From an uncultured Prevotellaceae bacterium (GTDB lineage Bacteria; Bacteroidota; Bacteroidia; Bacteroidales; Bacteroidaceae): 64,000 nucleotides of DNA. The stretch lies in assembly GCA_900315075.1 (NCBI GenBank), contig OMXV01000008.1, forward strand, positions 36,198 to 100,197, in the 5' to 3' direction. The notes under the pieces are model-generated. The model worked only from the letters and a program-made list of their open reading frames with translations. It did no database searches and was not told the DNA's origin. How positions within the stretch are numbered: the first letter of the stretch is position 1; every line of letters starts with the position of its first letter. Position numbers and translations under genes: made by a program. Below, piece by piece: positions 7,679-17,300 of the stretch.

Positions 7679-9364
7679 ATGATGAAAAAATTACTTACAT
7701 TAGTTTCTGCCATTTTCATGGCGATGACAAGTTATGCCCAAGAAGTGGCTCCAGACAACAATGGAATGACACAGAGTGCTCAGGAATGGACACGCGATGT
7801 GGTGATGGGCTGGAACCTCGGCAATTCGTTGGAATGCCCTAATACAGAGACAGAATGGGGTAATCCCAAGACCACCAAAGCAATGATTCACGCTGTCAGA
7901 GAGTCCGGATTCAATGCTATCCGCATCCCTGTGAGATGGATCAACCATGTGACCAATCAAAGCACAATGACTATTGACCCCAATTGGCTCGCCCGGGTGA
8001 AAGAAGTGGTGGACTGGGCCTTGGAGGAGGACATGTATGTAATGATTAACTCCCATCATGAAGAATGGTATGACCGCAATCCTTACTACAACAAACAAGA
8101 GGAAAACAACGCCAAAATCTATGCGATGTGGACTTCTATAGCCACCTATTTCCGCGACTATGGCGAGAAGCTCATTTTTGCCGGCACCAATGAAATAACC
8201 GTTAACTGGGCTGCCCCCACCACAGAGCAGCAAGCTGTACAAAACAGCTACAACCAGACTTTTGTCAATGCCGTGCGTGCCACAGGAGGCAAAAATTATT
8301 ATCGCAACCTCGTGGTGCAGACTTTTGCCTGCAGCCCTTATCACGGACTGAATGGTTTTACCATCCCTAACGACCCTGTGGAAGGCCGTCTGAGTGTGGA
8401 ATTCCATTATTATGACCCCTATGAATACTGTGGCAACTGCACCTATTATTATTGGGGCAATGCCTATAAGGACAAAGGACGAATCCTCACCAGCAGCACA
8501 GAGCAAACCATCACCAATCTCTTCGACCGTATCACAAATACATGGTCCAAGAAAGGTCTTGGTGTGGTCATGGGCGAATATGGCGTATCTAATCACTACA
8601 CAGAGGATGATAAGCAGACACAACAGGAAAACATGCAATATTATCTGAAATGTGTGACAAGTGAAGCTCGCCAACATGGTTTTGCCGCCTTCGTCTGGGA
8701 TAACAACGCCTTCAACAATGGTCCAGAGAACTTCGGCATTTTCAAGCGTTGGCAGAACATGGCTGTAGGGAACACCTATTTCCTAATGGGCATCTCCGAG
8801 GGTGCCGGTTCTGAATACAAAGAACCTGAGCAATATGAGGATGACCCCGCCGGCGGGATTATCTTCTGGGAGGGAGATGCCTTACTTGACTGGGGTAACG
8901 GTCTGCAACTGACTGTTCCGTCCTCTGTATTCGAAGGAAAGAGCAGTGCTGTACAGTTAGTGCTCTCCTACACACAGGATTACAACGACTATGATGACAT
9001 CCAACTGTTTTATGGCGACTGGAGTTCAATGCTTCCCTATACAGTAGGAGGCAATTCGTTCACTGGCGATTTCAGCCCCAGCAATGTCTATTCCACAGGC
9101 AGTGGAACAAGTCACGTCACAGCCATGTCGTTCGACGAGAGCACTTTGAGTACAATCTTGCAAAAGGGCATCGTCATACAAGGCCATGGCATCCGCCTCA
9201 CCAAGGTGGCAATCAATGATCCAACAGGTATATTTACTCCCATAATCTCCCCCACCCCATCTGCCATCTACACTATCGACGGACGACGAGTGTCACAACC
9301 TCAGCCAGGTCAGCTATACATTCAATATGGGAAGAAGTATTTAGAGGTGAGAGGTAAGAGGTAA
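7679..9364 (+). CDS. Secreted GH5 endoglucanase-type hydrolase
   Basis: 561 residues. Signal peptide ends at SYAQ (about residue 21). The GH5 barrel covers about 35-375, with GWNLGNSLE, IRIPVRW, HHEEW, the acid/base at E172 in AGTNEI and the nucleophile at E300 in VVMGEYG. The usual NEP is NEI here. About 395-510 is a beta-rich region that may bind carbohydrate. The end (SAIYTIDGRRVSQPQPGQL...YIQYGKK) resembles the C-terminal tail of other secreted proteins here. Likely cuts beta-1,4-glucan or xyloglucan. The last residues, EVRGKR, and the stop are encoded by an AGGTAAGAG repeat. An ATG also follows at 7682. Confidence 0.88.
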   Translation: MMKKLLTLVSAIFMAMTSYAQEVAPDNNGMTQSAQEWTRDVVMGWNLGNSLECPNTETEWGNPKTTKAMIHAVRESGFNAIRIPVRWINHVTNQSTMTIDPNWLARVKEVVDWALEEDMYVMINSHHEEWYDRNPYYNKQEENNAKIYAMWTSIATYFRDYGEKLIFAGTNEITVNWAAPTTEQQAVQNSYNQTFVNAVRATGGKNYYRNLVVQTFACSPYHGLNGFTIPNDPVEGRLSVEFHYYDPYEYCGNCTYYYWGNAYKDKGRILTSSTEQTITNLFDRITNTWSKKGLGVVMGEYGVSNHYTEDDKQTQQENMQYYLKCVTSEARQHGFAAFVWDNNAFNNGPENFGIFKRWQNMAVGNTYFLMGISEGAGSEYKEPEQYEDDPAGGIIFWEGDALLDWGNGLQLTVPSSVFEGKSSAVQLVLSYTQDYNDYDDIQLFYGDWSSMLPYTVGGNSFTGDFSPSNVYSTGSGTSHVTAMSFDESTLSTILQKGIVIQGHGIRLTKVAINDPTGIFTPIISPTPSAIYTIDGRRVSQPQPGQLYIQYGKKYLEVRGKR

Positions 9365-9382
9365 GAGATAAGAGGTAAGAGA
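9342..9382. repeat. AGAGGTAAGAG tandem repeat over the GH5 stop codon
   Basis: Units of GAGGTGA, GAGGTAA and GAGATAA repeat about five times. The GH5 stop (TAA, 9362-9364) and its last codons are part of this tract. Confidence 0.85.
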
Positions 9383-9436
9383 AATGATTTGTGGGAATAG
9401 GGATACTCGAATTATTCAGAATAAAAACTCAATGGT

Positions 9437-9952
9437 ATGAAAAGGATTATCTTATTTGTCCTGCTGATGACAGTGGCGTTCACAAGCTATGCACAGACTT
9501 TCACACCGAAAGACACCCCGCAGTTGGAATTTGTGATGCAGCTTCGTGTAACACTCGGACAGATGTACTCTGTAGGTGATACCCCACGTGGCAAACGTAA
9601 TGTCATCCCTATTACAGGTGGCACCTTTGAGGGTCCAAAAATCAAGGGCACCATCCTCAACGGAGGTGCCGACTATCAGATGTCAAGTCCCGATGGAAAG
9701 CGTACAGAAATAGAGGCCATCTATTCTATCTGTACTGACGACGGTGTGTATATCCACATCCGCAACTGTGGCATTATCTCCAGCGGGACGGATGCAGAGG
9801 GTCATCCTTCGTTCTATTTCAAATGTGCCCCAAAGTTCGAAGCCCCCAGCAATAGTTCTTACGCTTGGCTCAACAATGCCATCTTTGTCTGCCAACCCGA
9901 CTGGTCGGGTCAAGGCGGTGGCATCACCCTGAATGTTTGGATGGTTAAATAG
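9437..9952 (+). CDS. Secreted DUF3237 family protein
   Basis: 171 residues with a signal peptide (MKRIILFVLLMTVAFTSYAQ). The mature part has the DUF3237 pattern: LEFVMQLRVTLG, then NVIPITGGTFEGPKIKGTIL and GGADYQ, then IEAIYSICTDDG. The family forms small lipocalin-like barrels of unknown function. It lies 72 bases downstream of the GH5 gene in the same direction, with a repeat tract between them, so co-transcription is possible. Its stop codon TAG is the first triplet of a TAGTTAGAAG repeat unit. Confidence 0.85.
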   Translation: MKRIILFVLLMTVAFTSYAQTFTPKDTPQLEFVMQLRVTLGQMYSVGDTPRGKRNVIPITGGTFEGPKIKGTILNGGADYQMSSPDGKRTEIEAIYSICTDDGVYIHIRNCGIISSGTDAEGHPSFYFKCAPKFEAPSNSSYAWLNNAIFVCQPDWSGQGGGITLNVWMVK

Positions 9953-9954
9953 TT

Positions 9955-10192
9955 AGAAGTGACTTAGAGGCAAGGGGTAAGAGGTGAGAGGTAAGAGGTG
10001 AGAGAATACCACTGCCGCTTTCGAAATGGAGTGAATGGGCATTTGTCAGAACTCCTGTAACACCTGAACTCCTGCAACTCCTAATTTTCAATTTTCAATC
10101 TTCAATCTTCAATGGTAATGTCCCTTTAACTACTCTTTAACTCCCCTTTAACTACTTTTTAACTACTTTTCAATCTTCAATACCAATTAACT
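9955..10192. repeat. Composite repeat, left arm of a large inverted repeat
   Basis: In order: GGTAAGAG units, a non-simple core (10015-10045) reading CACTGCCGCTTTCGAAATGG then GTGAATGGGCATTTG, ACTCCTG units, CAATCTTCAAT units, and AATGTCCC followed by TTTAACTAC units. The reverse complement of 11355-11560 has the same modules in the same order with very few differences. Confidence 0.85.
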
Positions 10193-11353
10193 ACTTTTCT
10201 TATCAGATGTTTTATTTGATTGGTGTTGAGAAGTAGGTTTGCCGGTGAAGTCAAAATTGGCGAAATTGTTTCTCGCCACAGCCGTTTCTTCTTCTCCCAC
10301 AATATATCTCTGATAATATGCGATGAGGATGGTAGTAAGAGGCAGTGCAATAATCAGTCCGATAAAACCGAGCAATGCACCCCAAACTGATAGCGAAAGT
10401 AAGAGGATGGCCGGGTTGAGTCTCATAGCCTTTCCCATAATTTTGGGCGTGACGACCATATCTGAGATGATTTGCACAATGATAAACACCAATACTGCCA
10501 TTCCAAAAATCATCCAGAAATTCTGCCCAGTATCAGCCGCCTTTAGCAGTGAGAGAAACGCCGTTGGAATCAATGCGAATGTATGCAGATATGGTACAAG
10601 ATCCATGATACCAATGAGAATACCCATACCTATAGCCATGGGGAAGTCGATGATGGTAAAACCGATGCAGAACATTACCCCCATGATGAGCGCCACCAGT
10701 CCTTGGCCGCGAATGTAATTATTCAATTCACGCTCCACGTCAACCATCAATTCACTCCAGAAAGGTCGTGATTTCTTGGGGAACAGCTTAATCCAGTTGG
10801 CAGTGAGGTATTCATAGTCGAGCAATATAAAAAAGGTATATAATAATGCTATACACGATGCAACAATGCTGAAAATCACATTGGCAGTTTTACCAAGGAA
10901 GCTAAATGCCTGCGGCAAAGCACTCTTGACAGTATCGATGAAGTCTGGACTTTTGAAAAACTCATCCAATTTTTCACGATTCTCGTTCAGCCAATCATGA
11001 ATTTGGGCAGCGATGCCTCCTTCAGCGACATTTTGGTTCAGATATTTCATCAAAACGACACCCAACCGCTCAAACTGCTGTATCATCGGTGGAATGATAA
11101 GATAAATAACCAAACCCACGACCAAAGTGACAAAAATCAACGCTACGACAATTGACAGCGCACGCGAAGGCACATGCAATTTATATTGCACAAACTTCAC
11201 AATGGGATAAAGCAAGTAAGCAATAAACCAACCAATGAAAAAAGGTAGTAAAACACTGCTCAACTTGCCTGTCAGCCATATCACACCGATTGCGATGACT
11301 GCTATGATGACCCATCGGATAAATCTATCGAATGTTATTTTTCCCTCAAGCAT
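10187..11353 (-). CDS. AI-2E family transporter (UPF0118/PerM-like)
   Basis: 388 residues, polytopic. N-terminal pair of membrane segments (RWVIIAVIAIGVIWLTGKL, LPFFIGWFIAYLLYP), a soluble stretch (about 85-145), then further segments with RGQGLVALIMGVMFCIGF, IDFPMAIGMGILIGIMDLVPYLH and the conserved LLLSLSVWGALLGFIGLIIALPL near the end. This is the AI-2E/PerM permease family, whose members are described as exporters or Na+/H+ antiporters; the substrate here cannot be told. The C-terminal tail is polar (TGKPTSQHQSNKTSDKKSS). The whole gene sits between two inverted copies of a roughly 200-bp repeat. Confidence 0.88.
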   Translation of the reverse strand: MLEGKITFDRFIRWVIIAVIAIGVIWLTGKLSSVLLPFFIGWFIAYLLYPIVKFVQYKLHVPSRALSIVVALIFVTLVVGLVIYLIIPPMIQQFERLGVVLMKYLNQNVAEGGIAAQIHDWLNENREKLDEFFKSPDFIDTVKSALPQAFSFLGKTANVIFSIVASCIALLYTFFILLDYEYLTANWIKLFPKKSRPFWSELMVDVERELNNYIRGQGLVALIMGVMFCIGFTIIDFPMAIGMGILIGIMDLVPYLHTFALIPTAFLSLLKAADTGQNFWMIFGMAVLVFIIVQIISDMVVTPKIMGKAMRLNPAILLLSLSVWGALLGFIGLIIALPLTTILIAYYQRYIVGEEETAVARNNFANFDFTGKPTSQHQSNKTSDKKSS

Positions 11354-11354
11354 G

Positions 11355-11560
11355 ATTTGAAAAGTAGTTAAAGAGTAGTTAAAAGGGAGTTAAAGAGTAG
11401 TTAAAGGGACATTAGCATTGAAGATTGATGATTGATGATTGATGATTGAAGATTGAAAATTAGAAGTTGCAGGAGTTCAGAAGCTGCAGGAGTTCAGGCA
11501 AATGCCCATTCACACCATTTCGAAAGCGGCAGTGGTATTCTCTCACCTCTTATCTCTCAC
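11355..11560. repeat. Composite repeat, right arm of the inverted repeat
   Basis: Read on the minus strand it repeats the module order of 9955-10192, including a core that differs at only one base over about 45 bases. It ends two bases upstream of the AI-2E-type start codon. Confidence 0.85.
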
Positions 11561-11640
11561 CCCTTACCTCTGAGATACCCCTTACCTCTGAGATACCCCT
11601 TACCTCTGAGATACCCCTTACCTCTGAGGTACCTCTTATC
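11560..11640. repeat. Four tandem 18-bp units
   Basis: Unit CCCCTTACCTCTGAGATA at 11560, 11578, 11596 and 11614, the last one slightly changed. It is an amplified form of the AGAGGTAAGGG module, just downstream of the thymidine kinase stop. Confidence 0.9.
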
Positions 11641-11652
11641 ACTAAGTTACTT

Positions 11653-12240
11653 CTATCCTTTCTCGCCACTCACCACTAAATTATAGCATTCACGGCAAAG
11701 AGGCTCATAGGTGGCTTTTTCACCGAGGAGCACACGTTTGTCGCTGTTCACCAGTCGGTGACTGATATAAGCAAGTGCACCACATCTCATACAAATGGCA
11801 TGCACCTTTGTCACATCATCTGCAATGGCACACAATGCCGGCATCGGACCAAAAGGTTTTCCCTGGAAATCCATGTCAAGACCAGCTATAATTACCCTAA
11901 CACCACGGTTGGCCAACTGTGTGCACACATCCACGAGTCCATTGTCAAGAAATTGTGCCTCGTCAATACCTACCACATCAACATCGCCCGCTAAAAGCAG
12001 AATTGACGCCGACGCATCCACCGGAGTACTGGTGATGGAATTGTGGTCATGGCTGACCACCTCCTCATCGGAGTAACGCGTGTCGATAGCAGGTTTGAAT
12101 ATTTCTACTTTCTGTTTTGCAAACACAGCTCTTTTCATCCTGCGGATAAGTTCCTCGGTTTTTCCCGAGAACATCGAACCGCACACCACTTCAATTCTTC
12201 CGGGGCGGTGTATCTCCCCTGTAGTCGTTTCTATCATCAT
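11653..12240 (-). CDS. tdk: Thymidine kinase
   Basis: 195 residues, the usual length for type II bacterial thymidine kinase, which phosphorylates thymidine in the salvage pathway. The P-loop is GSMFSGKT at 21-28. [12 protein letters not shown] holds the Walker B-like aspartate and the catalytic glutamate. [13 protein letters not shown] is the family lasso-domain motif. Zinc ligands are C..C in ICMRCGALA and CRECYN. Two adjacent Met codons (12240, 12237) begin the frame. A -7 box ends only five bases before the ATG, so the mRNA is probably leaderless or nearly so. Confidence 0.95.
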   Translation of the reverse strand: MMIETTTGEIHRPGRIEVVCGSMFSGKTEELIRRMKRAVFAKQKVEIFKPAIDTRYSDEEVVSHDHNSITSTPVDASASILLLAGDVDVVGIDEAQFLDNGLVDVCTQLANRGVRVIIAGLDMDFQGKPFGPMPALCAIADDVTKVHAICMRCGALAYISHRLVNSDKRVLLGEKATYEPLCRECYNLVVSGEKG

Positions 12241-12245
12241 GTTTG

Positions 12246-12276
12246 CAAAGTTACAAAGATTATTGGAAACAACAAA
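12246..12276 (-). promoter_or_regulatory. Promoter for tdk with almost no leader
   Basis: On the minus strand TTTG (12276-12273) and TAACTTTG (12253-12246) are 19 nt apart, a consensus match. The predicted start falls on or next to the ATG. Confidence 0.6.
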
Positions 12277-12361
12277 TTTTTTTCCTTTGATATAGAAATA
12301 AAAATAAAAAAACGTAAAAAGACGTTGCTTTCGTTACTAAAACGTAAAAAAATAGGCATTT

Positions 12362-12394
12362 TTTGTGTTATTTGCTCGATTTGATGTATTTTTG
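12362..12394 (+). promoter_or_regulatory. Promoter for rsmI with almost no leader
   Basis: TTTG at 12362-12365 and TATTTTTG at 12387-12394 with 21 nt between. The -7 box ends eight bases before the ATG at 12403 and overlaps the in-frame GTG at 12394, ruling out that GTG as start. Confidence 0.6.
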
Positions 12395-12402
12395 TGGCGA
12401 AT

Positions 12403-13074
12403 ATGGGTATTTTGTATGTTGTCCCCACCCCTGTGGGCAATCTTGAGGATATCACGCTGCGCGCGCTGAGAATACTCCGTGAAGCCGACTTGATACTTGC
12501 CGAGGACACCCGAACATCGGGTATCCTACTAAAGCATTATGACATTCACAACCAATTGATGTCACACCATAAATTCAATGAACATGGCACATCGGCTGCT
12601 ATTGTGGAGCGTCTAAAAGCAGGGCAGACAATAGCACTTATCAGCGATGCCGGTACACCAGGTATCAGCGACCCGGGATTCTTCCTTGTCCGTGAGGCTG
12701 TGAACGCTGGCATCGAGGTGCAATGTCTCCCAGGTGCTACAGCATTTGTACCAGCATTAGTGGCTTCAGGGCTCCCCGACGACCGTTTTTGCTTTGAGGG
12801 GTTTCTCCCCCAAAAGAAAGGCCGCCAGACACGTCTTCAGTCACTAAGTCAAGAGAGTCGGACCATGGTCTTCTACGAATCGCCCTACCGATTGTTGAAG
12901 ACACTTCAACAGTTTTCGGAAATCTTTGGCGCTGAGCGCCGGGCCTGCGTAGCACGCGAGATTTCCAAAGTCCATGAAGAGTGCGTCAGAGGCACACTTT
13001 CCGAGCTAATAGCCCATTTCACAGAACATTCCCCCCGCGGTGAAATTGTCATTATAGTGAGCGGTGCCAATTAA
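12403..13074 (+). CDS. rsmI: 16S rRNA (cytidine-1402-2'-O)-methyltransferase RsmI
   Basis: 223 residues, SAM-dependent tetrapyrrole-methylase fold. It begins MGILYVVPTPVGNLEDIT, the canonical RsmI N-terminus. Further family motifs are ADLILAEDTRTSG, LISDAGTPGISDPG, CLPGATAFVPALVASGLP and YESPYRL. RsmI methylates the ribose of C1402 in the 30S decoding centre. A GTG nine bases upstream in frame is rejected because it lies in the promoter. The gene is divergent from tdk. Confidence 0.95.
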   Translation: MGILYVVPTPVGNLEDITLRALRILREADLILAEDTRTSGILLKHYDIHNQLMSHHKFNEHGTSAAIVERLKAGQTIALISDAGTPGISDPGFFLVREAVNAGIEVQCLPGATAFVPALVASGLPDDRFCFEGFLPQKKGRQTRLQSLSQESRTMVFYESPYRLLKTLQQFSEIFGAERRACVAREISKVHEECVRGTLSELIAHFTEHSPRGEIVIIVSGAN

Positions 13075-13075
13075 T

Positions 13076-13122
13076 TCAAAAACTCATAAACTCATAAACT
13101 TACAAACTCACAAACTCAAAAT
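13076..13122. repeat. AACTCATAAACTCA repeat upstream of a lipoprotein gene
   Basis: Five units of AAACTCATA or AAACTCACA fill the gap between rsmI and the lipoprotein gene. The same family precedes the MFS gene at 25886-25930. Confidence 0.8.
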
Positions 13123-13980
13123 ATGAAAAAATTACTTATTTTCGCTGTCTGTCTGCTGGTAATGGCAGCTTGTAAAAAAGAAGAGAAACCCGTAGCCATT
13201 GTAGAAGAGCAAAAAATCGACCAAAACGACTCCCTGTTGAAAGTGATTGAGCAGAAGGACAATGAGCTCAACGACCTTTTTGCCACTTTCAATCAAATTC
13301 AGGAAGGTCTGAACCAGATTGCTGAAGCTGAGAACTATGTTTCGATGGCCAAAGAAGGCGAAAGCACGGAGAAGATGAAACAAATCTCCGACAAGATGCA
13401 GTTTATCCAGAACAAGATGAAGGAAAACCGCGAGCTTTTAGATAAAATGAAAGAGCAATTGCACCAAAGCAGTCTCAAGGGTGATGAGCTGAAGAAAACC
13501 ATCGAAAGTCTTGTGGCACAGTTGGAAGAAAGAGACCTGAAACTCCAGCAACTACGACAGGAACTCGAAGCCAAGGACATCCATATCACAGAACAAGACC
13601 AGAAAATCAATGACCAAAACAAAGACATTGAAGATCTGAAGAATGAGAGCACCGACAAGTCGCGCACTATCGACGAGCAAGACAAAGCGCTGCACACTGC
13701 CTACTATGTCTTCGGCACCAAAGAAGAGCTGAAGGAGCAAAACATTCTCAGCAAGAAAGAAGTACTTAGGAGTGATTTTAATAAAAATTATTTTACAAAA
13801 ATCGACATACGTATTGAAAAGGAGGTTAAACTCTACAGCAAGAAAGCAGAACTACTCACCTCACACCCGAAAGGAAGTTACACCTTGGCACCAGATGCTT
13901 CTGGCCAGCAAGTGATTCGTATCACCGACCCCGACAAGTTCTGGAGCACAAGCAAATATATGGTGATATTGGTGAAATAA
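13123..13980 (+). CDS. Coiled-coil lipoprotein of unknown function
   Basis: 285 residues. Signal peptide with lipobox VMAAC puts the lipidated cysteine at residue 17. Residues about 30-200 are a long charged heptad-rich coiled coil (for example LEERDLKLQQLRQELEAKDI), followed by a compact C-terminal domain with KVKLYSKKAELLTSHPKGSY-like strands (reading EVKLYSKKAELL, then HPKGSYTL). Bacteroidetes encode similar periplasmic coiled-coil lipoproteins, but I cannot give a function. A strong hairpin follows it. Confidence 0.8.
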   Translation: MKKLLIFAVCLLVMAACKKEEKPVAIVEEQKIDQNDSLLKVIEQKDNELNDLFATFNQIQEGLNQIAEAENYVSMAKEGESTEKMKQISDKMQFIQNKMKENRELLDKMKEQLHQSSLKGDELKKTIESLVAQLEERDLKLQQLRQELEAKDIHITEQDQKINDQNKDIEDLKNESTDKSRTIDEQDKALHTAYYVFGTKEELKEQNILSKKEVLRSDFNKNYFTKIDIRIEKEVKLYSKKAELLTSHPKGSYTLAPDASGQQVIRITDPDKFWSTSKYMVILVK

Positions 13981-14014
13981 TGCTATTCAAATTTTGTAAA
14001 TATATTGACAACAT

Positions 14015-14058
14015 ATTTTCTGATTTATCCGAAAAAAATATCGGATAAATCAGAAAAT
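14015..14058 (+). terminator. 18-bp perfect stem-loop after the coiled-coil lipoprotein
   Basis: Arms 14015-14032 and 14041-14058 are perfect complements (core TCTGATTTATCCGA) around an 8-nt A-rich loop. A TTTATTATTT tail follows. It lies 35 bases past the stop and is the likely terminator. Confidence 0.75.
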
Positions 14059-14088
14059 TTATTATTTCGGAAATCGGAGCACTATGAT

Positions 14089-14162
14089 TATTCAGAGTAA
14101 TCAGAGTAATCAGAGTATTCTGAGTATTCCGAGTATTCTGAGTAATCAGAGGATTCCGAATA
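14089..14162. repeat. Eight 9-bp tandem units upstream of susC
   Basis: Units alternate between AATCAGAGT and ATTCTGAGT or ATTCCGAGT. The core TCAGA also appears in the stem of the preceding hairpin. The rest of the 383-base gap between 13980 and 14364 is AT-rich with no gene. Confidence 0.85.
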
Positions 14163-14282
14163 TCCTAAACTTTTGGAGGTATTTTTGAGAGACAAAGAGT
14201 ACTATCAACTGTTAAAAATAAGTAGTATTTGTATCTGATTTTTTGTGTTTATTAAAAGAATATTCACTTTTTTAGCATTTTC

Positions 14283-14314
14283 TTTGCACTTCAAAGGAAA
14301 AATGGCTATTTTTG
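14283..14314 (+). promoter_or_regulatory. Consensus promoter for the susC operon
   Basis: TTTG at 14283-14286 and TATTTTTG at 14307-14314 with exactly 20 nt between. Leader is about 43 nt to the susC ATG. Confidence 0.75.
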
Positions 14315-14363
14315 CAGACTGTATATAAAAAAACAGCCAAATCGCAAATAAAAATAACTATCT

Positions 14364-17300
14364 ATGAGAAAAAAACTATGCTTGATTTTTTCCTGTCTAT
14401 TCGTTTTTATAGGAATGGCAGTGGCACAAAACACAGTGTCGGGCATTGTGGTGTCGGCAGATGATGGCGAACCTATCATTGGTGCAGCCGTCAAGGTAAA
14501 AGGCACACAGATAGCAACAGTGACCGACATTGATGGTAAGTTTACTATCCACACATCCACAGCAAAACCTACGATTGAAGTGTCGTACGTAGGTATGAAG
14601 ACAGAGACGCTGAAAGGTGGCACCAACATGAAAGTAGTGCTTTCTTCCGACTCGCAGACCCTGAGTGAGGTGGTGGTGACAGGTATGCAACAGATGGACA
14701 AGCGTCTGTTTACAGGTGCTACCGCAAAAGTGGATGCCGAAAAAGCCAAACTTGATGGTGTGGCCGACGTTACCCGTGCCCTCGAAGGTCGTGTTGCCGG
14801 TGTGTCTATGCAGAACGTCTCAGGAACTTTCGGTACAGCTCCTAAAATCCGTGTCCGTGGTGCTACCTCCATCTATGGTAGTTCATCACCTCTGTGGGTG
14901 GTCGATGGTGTGATAATGGAGGATGCCGTAAGCGTTTCCGCTGATGATCTTTCCTCTGGTGACGCCGAGACCCTGATTTCCAATGCTATCGCCGGTCTTA
15001 ACGCCGACGACATCGAGAGTTTCCAAGTGCTGAAAGACGGTAGTGCCACCTCAATCTACGGTGCACGTGCCATGGCTGGTGTGGTGGTCATCACCACCAA
15101 GAAAGGTCGTGCCGGACACAGCAGCATCAACTATACAGGTGAGTTCACCTATCGTATGAAGCCCAGCTATGCCAACTACAACATCTCCAACTCGCAGGAG
15201 CAGATGGGTATCTACCGAGAGATGGAAAAGAAAGGTTGGTTGGAGTTCGCCGCATTGGCCAATGGTTCCTCTGCAGGTCTTTATGGTAGAATGTATGCCT
15301 TGATGGACCAATATCAGAATGGTCAATTCGGACTGCCTTTCACAGAGGCAGCCATGAACCAGTATCTGCAACAGGCTGAGTTCCGCAACACCGACTGGTT
15401 TGACCTGCTCTTCAACAACAACCTTGTTCAGGACCACTCCATCAGTATCAGTACTGGTACCGACAATGCAAACCTCTATGCATCACTCTCGGCCATGAAC
15501 GACCCAGGATGGTATAAGGACAGCAAGGTACAGCGCTACACTGCCAACGTGAACGCCTCGTTCAACATCTCGAAATGGCTCACCCTGACCATGCGTACCA
15601 ACAGTTCATACCGTGACCAAAAAGCTCCGGGTACACTTAACCAAAGCACTGACGTGGTGAGCGGTACCGTGAGTCGTAACTTTGACATCAATCCATTCAG
15701 TTTCTGTTTGAACACATCGCGCACGCTCGACCCCAACCAGGTCTATACCCGTAACTATGCACCATTCAACATCTTCGACGAGTTGGCAAACAACTACATC
15801 GACGTGAATGTGATGGACACCAAGTTCCAGGGCGAATTGTCATGGAAACCATTTGTAGGACTGGAACTGAAAGCACTCGGCTCCTATCGTATCAACCGCT
15901 CAGAGCGTGAGCATTTCACCCTCAACAAATCCAATCAGGCAGAAGCTTACCGCGCTGGTGTTGACAACCCCAACGTGATGTACAGCAACCCATACCTCTA
16001 CCAAGATCGCGACCAGCCAAACTCACTGCCTATGTCGGTGATGACCGTGGGAGGTATTTATACCATCAACCGAAACTCTGTTAAGCAGCTCGACTTCCGT
16101 GGCAGTGTTAATTATAATAAGGTGTGGAACGACACCCATATCCTGAACCTCTTCGGTGGTATGGAAGCCAACCGCGCCGACTATGATGCCACAGAGCATG
16201 TCACCATGGGTGTCGATTACGACAACAGCCGCATCGTGGTGAAAGACTACTTCCGTGAGAAGCAGATGAAGGAAGAAGGCACTGAGACCGACAACTTCGC
16301 CAAGTCGTGGAACCGCCGCTTGGCTTACTTTGCCAATGCCAACTACTCTTACAAAGGCCGTTATTCTCTCAACCTGACGGGTCGCTACGATGGCTCCAAC
16401 CAATTAGGCAAGGCTCGCAAGTCGCGCTGGCTCCCCACATGGAACGTGTCATTAGGCTGGAACGCCCATGAGGAAAGTTGGTTCCAAAACTGGATGGACA
16501 AGACCAACGGAGCCTTCTCACACGCTTCACTTCGCTTGTCTTACTCACTTGTAGGTGAGCAGACCACAGCTTCCAATGCAAAAGCCATCTACGTGGCCAC
16601 CAATATCTGGCGTCCCTGGGGCGACCAGCAAGAGACAGGTATAGATTTGAATCAACTACCAAACTCCGAGCTGACTTACGAGAAGAAACACGAGTTCAAC
16701 GTGGGTGTAGATTTAGGATTCCTGCAGAACCGCATCAACATCACCTCTGATGTCTATTGGCGCGACAACTTCGACCTGATGGGCTACCTCAACACCCCGG
16801 GTGCCGGTGGTGAAATCCGCAAATTCGCCAATGTGGCATCCATGAAATCACATGGTGTGGAAGCTACTATCTCTACCCAAAACATCGTGACTCAGAACTT
16901 CTCATGGAATACTGACCTTACCTTTGCTTACAATTACACCGAGATTACCGACCTGCTTTCACAGACCCGTGTCATCGACCTGGTACAGAGCTATGGTTTC
17001 GCCCGTGAGGGATATCCCCACCGTGCACTCTTCTCCATCCCGTTTGTAGGTCTCAACGACGAAGGTATCCCCACCATCATCAACGAAGAAGGCGATGTGA
17101 CTACTACAAGCATCAACTTCCAGGAATATGACAAACTTGACTTCCTGAAATATGAAGGTCCGTCGGAGCCTACCTATACTGGTGGTCTCAACAATATGGT
17201 TCGTTGGAAGAACTGGCGTCTGAACGTGTTTATCACCTATTCTTTCGGCAACAAGCTGCGTCTTGACCCCTGCTTCTCATCAGCCTACTCCGACCAGACT

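Noticed and set aside
7700-8677. 325-codon open frame on the minus strand inside GH5
   Set aside because: It is antisense to a gene with intact catalytic motifs, has no promoter or signal, and its composition reads like a shadow.
9955-11560. Inverted repeats as ends of an insertion sequence
   Set aside because: The gene inside is a permease, not a transposase, and I see no target-site duplication.
14089-14162. Replication-origin iterons
   Set aside because: No dnaA, DnaA boxes or rep gene nearby; the array is a simple 9-bp tandem repeat.
13981-14363. A small gene in the gap before susC
   Set aside because: Only short frames broken by stops; the space is taken by a terminator, a tandem repeat and a promoter.
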